Source of the DNA: Myceligenerans crystallogenes
Lineage (GTDB): Bacteria > Actinomycetota > Actinomycetes > Actinomycetales > Cellulomonadaceae
Assembly (NCBI RefSeq): GCF_039529775.1
Contig: NZ_BAAANL010000002.1
Coordinates: forward strand, 372,001-436,000
Reading direction: 5' to 3'
Length of the DNA stretch: 64,000 bases
The number at the start of each line of letters is the position of its first letter. Position 1 is the stretch's first letter. The notes below the pieces were generated by a model. The model saw nothing but the letters and a program-made list of their open reading frames with translations. It did no database searches and was not told the DNA's origin. This document shows positions 59,722-64,000 of the stretch, one piece after another. Position numbers and translations under genes: made by a program.

Positions 59722-60723
59722 CAGTCCCCCGCCCCAGACCGCCAGCAGCACCACGGTGAGCACCACCCCGTACGGCTCGAGGCTGATCGCGTCCACGGGG
59801 AGCCCGCCCAGCCACGGAGCGTGCTCCGCCGCGACCTGGAGCAGGGTCACCGTCCCGATGCCCAGGGCCGCGAGCGCCGACACGCCGGTGACGACGACGT
59901 CGTAGCGCACCCCGGCCCGAGGACGAGGGCCCGCCGTCCCGGCACCCGCCCCGGTGTGCGCGTAGACGCGCCGGGTGGCCGCGCCCTGGGCCGAGTCCAG
60001 CAGGGACATCCCGGCGGCGAACAGCAGCGCCAGCGGCAGGGCCGCGTACCACGCGACCTGCCCGAGGGCCGCCGACGCCGTGATCGCCATCAGGCCGATC
60101 TCCGTCGCGGTGTCGAACCCGAGCCCGAACACGAGCCCGACGGCGTACATCCGGGACGGCCTCTGCGTGGCCCACCCGAACCGGCGCAGCGCCCAGCTGA
60201 CCGGGCCGCCCGCCGGGTGGCGGCCGTCGCCCGGCGCGGATCCCGCCCGGTGGCGCAGCGCGCGCCGCAGCATGACGAGGTTGACGGCGGCGATCGCCAG
60301 CAGGAACGTCCCGGAGACGAGCGGGCCCCAGACGCCGGTCGCCCGGTGCAGCGGCGAGGACTCGTCCTCGAGCATCGGGGCGAGGGCGCCGGCTCCGAGC
60401 GTCAGCAGCAGGGCCGCGGCGAGCACCACGGTCGAGTGCCCCAGCGAGAACCAGAGACCGACGCCGCGTGCGTCCCGGCCCGATCGGAGCAGCCTGCGGG
60501 TGGTGTTGTCGATGGTGGCGATGTGGTCGGCGTCGAACGCGTGGCGGAGGCCCAGCGCGTAGGCGGCCAGCCCCGTCGCGACCGTGATCGCCCCGGCCCC
60601 GCCGTCCAGGGCCAGCGCCGCGGCCAGGCCCCCGGTCCCGGCGACATGGAGCGCGGCGACCACGGGCACCGTGGCGCCACCGCGCGGGTACGCCGGCCGG
60701 GCGCCGGTCGGGTTGCTGGTCAT
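59689..60723 (-). CDS. Nickel/cobalt permease (NiCoT, HoxN/NixA family)
   Basis: 344 residues, about eight membrane helices. Signature motifs: RHAFDADHIATIDN in helix II, FSLGHSTVVL, VFGLGFDTATEIGLM and GMSLLDSAQGA. High-affinity Ni2+ (or Co2+) uptake. Placed at the end of the urease accessory operon with an ATGA overlap to ureD, so nickel for urease is the likely cargo. Confidence 0.95.
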   Translation of the reverse strand: MTSNPTGARPAYPRGGATVPVVAALHVAGTGGLAAALALDGGAGAITVATGLAAYALGLRHAFDADHIATIDNTTRRLLRSGRDARGVGLWFSLGHSTVVLAAALLLTLGAGALAPMLEDESSPLHRATGVWGPLVSGTFLLAIAAVNLVMLRRALRHRAGSAPGDGRHPAGGPVSWALRRFGWATQRPSRMYAVGLVFGLGFDTATEIGLMAITASAALGQVAWYAALPLALLFAAGMSLLDSAQGAATRRVYAHTGAGAGTAGPRPRAGVRYDVVVTGVSALAALGIGTVTLLQVAAEHAPWLGGLPVDAISLEPYGVVLTVVLLAVWGGGLLALRQPRREA

Positions 60724-61526
60724 GCTACCTCCGTGGGTTCTGCCTGGTCAGGTTCGGGAAGCGCCGGCGGTTCGAGCGGGCTGAGGTGGGTGGCCGGCCC
60801 GAGCCAGCGGCTCAGCACCCCGCCGCGTGCGAGCCGGAGCACGACCGCGTCGCCGCCCGCCGCCCCGGGCCCGCTGACACCGCCGGCGCCGGGGTCCGGG
60901 CCGCCGTGCAGCGTCACCACGGTGTCGATGACCGTGTGGTCGCCGAGGACGCCGGGAACGGGGTCGTCCCCGGCCGCGGACAGTTCCTCGACCAGGACCG
61001 GCCCGTCGTCGTCGGCGACGTCGGTGCGGAGCACGACGCGGCCGCCGCGCTCGCCCGTCCGGCCCAGCACCACGGTCTCGCGCAGGGCGAGCCGGGATCC
61101 GGCGCCGAGCCGCACCGTGGTGGTGCGGTGCGCCTGCGCGCCGTCGGCCACGACGAACGGCAGGCCCGCCCAGGCCGCGACCGCCCCGGCGCCGAGCCGG
61201 ATGTCGGCGTCCCAGCGGCAGCGGGCGCCGGCGCCGTCGTACGCGACCGTGCCGCCGACGTCGGTCAGGGTGAGCGCGCATCCGGGGTCCACCCGCACGC
61301 TGACCACCACGTGGTCCCCGCCGAGCAGCAGGGCGCCGCCGGCGACGAGCGCCACCTCGGCGTGCACCCGGTCACGGGCGACGAGCCGGGCGGCGAGCAG
61401 CCCGTCGGAGGTCCGCACGCGCACCGGCGCGCCGGGCACGGCCGGGCGCTCGACGGCTACCCGCGTCACCCGCGGGACCGGCGTGGCCGGCGGCATCGGC
61501 CGGTCAGCGGGCGTGGTCGTGCGCAC
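60720..61526 (-). CDS. ureD: Urease accessory protein UreD
   Basis: 268 residues; LLLGGDHVVVSVRVDPGCALTLTDVGGT, WDADIRLGAGAVAAWAGLPFVVADGA and LVEELSAAGDD follow the UreD/UreH beta-helix pattern. It scaffolds nickel insertion into urease together with UreF and UreG. GTG 61526 overlaps the end of ureG; ATG 61496 is an alternative start. Confidence 0.88.
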   Translation of the reverse strand: MRTTTPADRPMPPATPVPRVTRVAVERPAVPGAPVRVRTSDGLLAARLVARDRVHAEVALVAGGALLLGGDHVVVSVRVDPGCALTLTDVGGTVAYDGAGARCRWDADIRLGAGAVAAWAGLPFVVADGAQAHRTTTVRLGAGSRLALRETVVLGRTGERGGRVVLRTDVADDDGPVLVEELSAAGDDPVPGVLGDHTVIDTVVTLHGGPDPGAGGVSGPGAAGGDAVVLRLARGGVLSRWLGPATHLSPLEPPALPEPDQAEPTEVA

Positions 61527-62265
61527 GCTCGCCCTCGTGACTGTGCACGAAACCTCCGTCCTCGTCCGCGTGGAAGTGCGGCGCCATGGGGCCGGGATCC
61601 TGCGCGACGTGCGCGCCCGCGCGGAAGCTCGCCAGCACGCCGAGCACCCAGGTGCGCAGCTCGGCCACCGATGCCTCGTCGCCGCGCGAGAGGGCGACGA
61701 CGGCGCGGCCGTCCCGCGCCGCCGAGGCGTCGGCCACCATCCGGGCGACGTCGACGCCCACGTACGGCGCGAGGTCGGTCTTGTTCACCACCAGGAGGTC
61801 GGCGCGGCCGATCCCGGGACCGCCCTTGCGGGCGACGTCCCCGCCGCCCGCCACGTCCAGCACGAAGATCTGGGCGTCGACGAGCGCGGGCGAGAACGTC
61901 GCGGTGAGGTTGTCGCCGCCGGACTCGATGATCACCAGGTCCAGGGGGTCGAAGTCGCGCTCCAGGTCCTCGGCGGCCAGCAGGTTCGCGGTGACGTCGT
62001 CGCGGATCGCGGTGTGCGGGCACGCTCCGGTCTCCACGGCGCGGATCCGCTCGGGTGCGAGCACGCCGGCCGAGCGGAGGAAGCGCGCGTCCTCGTCGGT
62101 GTAGATGTCGTTGGTGATGACGCCGAGGCGCAGCTCGGCGCCGAGGGCGCGGCACACGGTCGCGATGAGGGACGACTTGCCGACGCCGACGGGCCCGGCG
62201 ACGCCGAGGCGGAACGCCCGGGAAGGGGGGATCGCGGGCACGGGGACGGGTGTGGTCTCAGGCAC
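61504..62265 (-). CDS. ureG: Urease accessory GTPase UreG
   Basis: 253 residues. P-loop LGVAGPVGVGKSSLIATVC, metal-binding CPH (ETGACPHTAIRDD), VIIESGGDNLTATFSP and the NKTD motif LLVVNKTDLAPYVG. The C-terminus is His-rich (HFHADEDGGFVHSHEGERAHDH), which could store nickel. No ureE is present nearby, and the tail may compensate. GTG 62265 with AGAGG upstream overlaps ureF. Confidence 0.95.
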   Translation of the reverse strand: MPETTPVPVPAIPPSRAFRLGVAGPVGVGKSSLIATVCRALGAELRLGVITNDIYTDEDARFLRSAGVLAPERIRAVETGACPHTAIRDDVTANLLAAEDLERDFDPLDLVIIESGGDNLTATFSPALVDAQIFVLDVAGGGDVARKGGPGIGRADLLVVNKTDLAPYVGVDVARMVADASAARDGRAVVALSRGDEASVAELRTWVLGVLASFRAGAHVAQDPGPMAPHFHADEDGGFVHSHEGERAHDHAR

Positions 62266-62947
62266 GGAACAACCTCTGGCTCTCCAGGGCATGGGCCTGC
62301 GCCCAGCCCTCGGTCTGCGGTGAACCGGAGGCCGGGATGTCCTCCGGGGTGGTGCACGCCGCTACGCGGAGCACGTGCGGCTCCGCGGCGGCGCACGCGT
62401 CGAGGACCCAGCGCGCGGGGGTGACCGGATCCAGGGGTTCGAGCTTGAGCAGTGCGGACGCCGCCGTCTGGGCGTCGTCGTACACGGTGAGGCGGACCGT
62501 GTCCGCGGCGGGCAGGCCGGTCGCCGCGGCGACCGCCCCGAGAACGACCGCGCGAGGCAGCGGCCCGTGTGCGGCGGCATGCGCCGCGAGGGCCCGGACC
62601 GCGGGCGCCTCCGGCCAGAGGGAGCAGGCCAGCCGCAGGTAGCCGCGGCCGAGCAGGCGCGCGGCCTCGCGCAGCGCGGGCGCGGGTGTCCGGGCGGCCC
62701 ACGCGCCGACGACGTCGGTCAGGGAACGCGCGGGGAAGCCCCCGAGCGACCGCGCCGTCACCACGGCCGTACCCGCCTCCACGAGGCTCGCGGTCGTGGC
62801 GCGCCCGGCGAGCCAGGCGGGCACCGCCGTGACGGGCATGCCGCCCAGCAGCGCCGGCTCGAGACTCGCCGAGTGCGCGTGCCCGCCGCCGGGCAGGCGT
62901 CCGTCGGCGAGCAGCATCGCCACCGAGAGCGCGTGTCGTGAGGTCAC
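62258..62947 (-). CDS. ureF: Urease accessory protein UreF
   Basis: 229 residues, all-helical: ALSVAMLLADGRLPGGGHAHSASLEPAL, then ARLLGRGYLRLACSLWP and AATGLPAADTVRLTVYDDAQTAASALLKLEPLDP (parts). GTG 62947 follows AAGGGACGG. Works with UreD and UreG on the apo-urease. Lies 11 bp after ureC. Confidence 0.92.
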   Translation of the reverse strand: MTSRHALSVAMLLADGRLPGGGHAHSASLEPALLGGMPVTAVPAWLAGRATTASLVEAGTAVVTARSLGGFPARSLTDVVGAWAARTPAPALREAARLLGRGYLRLACSLWPEAPAVRALAAHAAAHGPLPRAVVLGAVAAATGLPAADTVRLTVYDDAQTAASALLKLEPLDPVTPARWVLDACAAAEPHVLRVAACTTPEDIPASGSPQTEGWAQAHALESQRLFRA

Positions 62948-62958
62948 GGGCCGTCCCT

Positions 62959-64000
62959 TCAGAACATCGAGTAGAGCTGGGCGAGCGGGAGCCGGACGGC
63001 GGGCGCCGGCTCGACGAGATCGCCGTCGACCCGGATCTCGAACGTGTCGGGGCGGATGTCGATGCGGGGCAGGGCGTCGTTGTTGCGCATGTCCGCCTTG
63101 CCGACGTCGCGGGTGGGCGTCACGGCTACCAGGTCGCGACGCAGCCCGACGCGGCCGGCCAGCCCGTCCTCGATCGCGGCCCGGGCGACGAACGCGAGCG
63201 AGAGGTCACCGGCGATCGCGTCGCCGAACGCGGGACGCTGCAGCACGGGCTGCGGCGTCGGGATCGACGCGTTCGGGTCGCCGAGCGCCGCCCAGGCGAT
63301 CACGCCGCCCTTGAGCACCAGATCGGGCCGGACGCCGAAGAACCGCGGGTCCCACAGCACGAGGTCGGCCAGCTTCCCCGGCTCCACCGAGCCCACGTGA
63401 TCGGCGACGCCGTGGCCGATCGCCGGGTTGATCGTGTACTTGGCGACGTAGCGGCGGGCACGCTCGTTGTCCGCCGGCTCCGACGCGCCCAGCGGCCCGC
63501 GGCGGTGCTTCATCACGTGCGCCACCTGCCAGGTACGGGTGATCACCTCGCCGATCCGGCCCATCGCCTGGGCGTCCGAGGACGTGATCGACAGCGCGCC
63601 CATGTCGTGCAGCACGTCCTCCGCGGCGATCGTCGTCGCGCGGATCCGCGACTCGGCGAACGCCAGGTCCTCGGGGACGGCCGGGCTCAGGTGGTGGCAG
63701 ACCATCAGCATGTCGAGGTGCTCGGCCACCGTGTTGACCGTGTGCGGGAGGGTCGGGTTGGTCGAGCCAGGGATCACGTGCGGGAGGCCGGCGATCGTCA
63801 GGATGTCCGGCGCGTGCCCGCCGCCCGCGCCCTCGACGTGGAAGGCGTGGATCGACCGGCCGCCGATCGCGTCGACCGTCGAGGACACGAACCCCGCCTC
63901 GTTCAGCGAGTCCGAGTGCAGGGCCACCTGCAGCCCCCACTCGCCCGCGGCTCGCAGGGCGGCGTCCAGCGCCGCCGGGGTGGCGCCCCAGTCCTCGTGG
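62959..64000 (-). CDS. ureC: Urease alpha subunit UreC (5' part outside window)
   Basis: The last 347 codons of UreC. Metal-site and flap motifs are visible: HSDSLNEAGFV, HVEGAGGGHAPDILT (where HTEGAGGGHAPD is usual), MVCHHLSPAVPEDLAFAESRIR with the flap His, and SSDAQAMGRIGEVI with the metal-binding Asp. The C-terminus LPLAQLYSMF is canonical. The gene starts beyond the right edge; ureA and ureB are expected there. Confidence 0.97.
   Translation of the reverse strand, partial: HEDWGATPAALDAALRAAGEWGLQVALHSDSLNEAGFVSSTVDAIGGRSIHAFHVEGAGGGHAPDILTIAGLPHVIPGSTNPTLPHTVNTVAEHLDMLMVCHHLSPAVPEDLAFAESRIRATTIAAEDVLHDMGALSITSSDAQAMGRIGEVITRTWQVAHVMKHRRGPLGASEPADNERARRYVAKYTINPAIGHGVADHVGSVEPGKLADLVLWDPRFFGVRPDLVLKGGVIAWAALGDPNASIPTPQPVLQRPAFGDAIAGDLSLAFVARAAIEDGLAGRVGLRRDLVAVTPTRDVGKADMRNNDALPRIDIRPDTFEIRVDGDLVEPAPAVRLPLAQLYSMF

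Overview
The window is high-GC DNA of an actinobacterium. The signs are strong GC at third codon positions, GTG and TTG starts, leaderless promoters with TAnnnT -10 boxes, SARP/BTAD regulators and zinc-free ribosomal protein paralogues. An order such as Micrococcales is plausible, but I cannot fix the genus from sequence alone. There are no rRNA genes and no CRISPR array. One complete tRNA gene (Pro, GGG) and one 3' tRNA fragment are present.

Layout. 1-8.4 kb holds ordinary chromosomal genes: an S8 protease cut by the window edge, a LysE exporter, a DUF2461 protein, a TOPRIM protein, a DUF899 protein, a repeat lipoprotein and an acyl-CoA dehydrogenase relative. 8.4-13.6 kb holds a seven-bladed propeller protein preceded by a very large MalT/BTAD regulator. 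13.6-19.2 kb holds an APH(6)-like kinase, a Zur-controlled locus (a collapsed rpmB, rpsN and rpmJ under two Zur boxes), a nucleoside deaminase, several hypothetical genes and a short Erm-type methylase. 19.2-25.4 kb holds an MFS exporter, FAD monooxygenase, histidine kinase and response regulator operon with 4-nt overlaps, then a crotonase divergent from an HxlR regulator. 25.4-26.5 kb holds a SpoU methylase and a second copy of a 282-bp repeat first seen at 16.5 kb.

The centrepiece is at 26.4-53 kb: a complete-looking extracellular contractile injection system (eCIS). A plus-strand arm (29.3-43.6 kb) encodes a CIS-tube/LysM pair, hub, spike, PAAR-like tip, gp25, two large baseplate proteins, a gpI-like protein, a DUF6519 protein, and a DUF4157 effector with a small partner. 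A minus-strand arm (52.7-43.6 kb) encodes sheath, tube, a zinc-ribbon chaperone-like protein, a Pro/Ala-rich protein, a DUF4255 cap, an AAA+ ATPase, and a second DUF4157 effector (with a predicted PD-(D/E)XK nuclease end) plus partner. The arms converge on a single shared CTAG. In front of each arm lie three heptamers ending in GTGAC at an exact 11-bp period, the architecture of SARP operators, and a SARP gene lies next to the plus arm. A different 44-bp element with two CTGAACC heptamers, also at 11 bp, precedes both propeller operons, one beside the eCIS and one 18 kb away. This suggests the two propellers belong to the same regulon as the particle.

The eCIS side is bounded by a tRNA-Pro gene at 57.1 kb and a 34-nt copy of its 3' end at 26.4 kb, with a transposase-like remnant beside the tRNA, so it may be an old genomic island. 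53-57 kb holds a crotonase, membrane oxidoreductase and adenylation-enzyme operon. 57.4-64 kb holds a lipoprotein, a signal-less amide/urea-binding protein divergent from a MarR regulator, a nickel permease, ureD, ureG, ureF and the 3' part of ureC.
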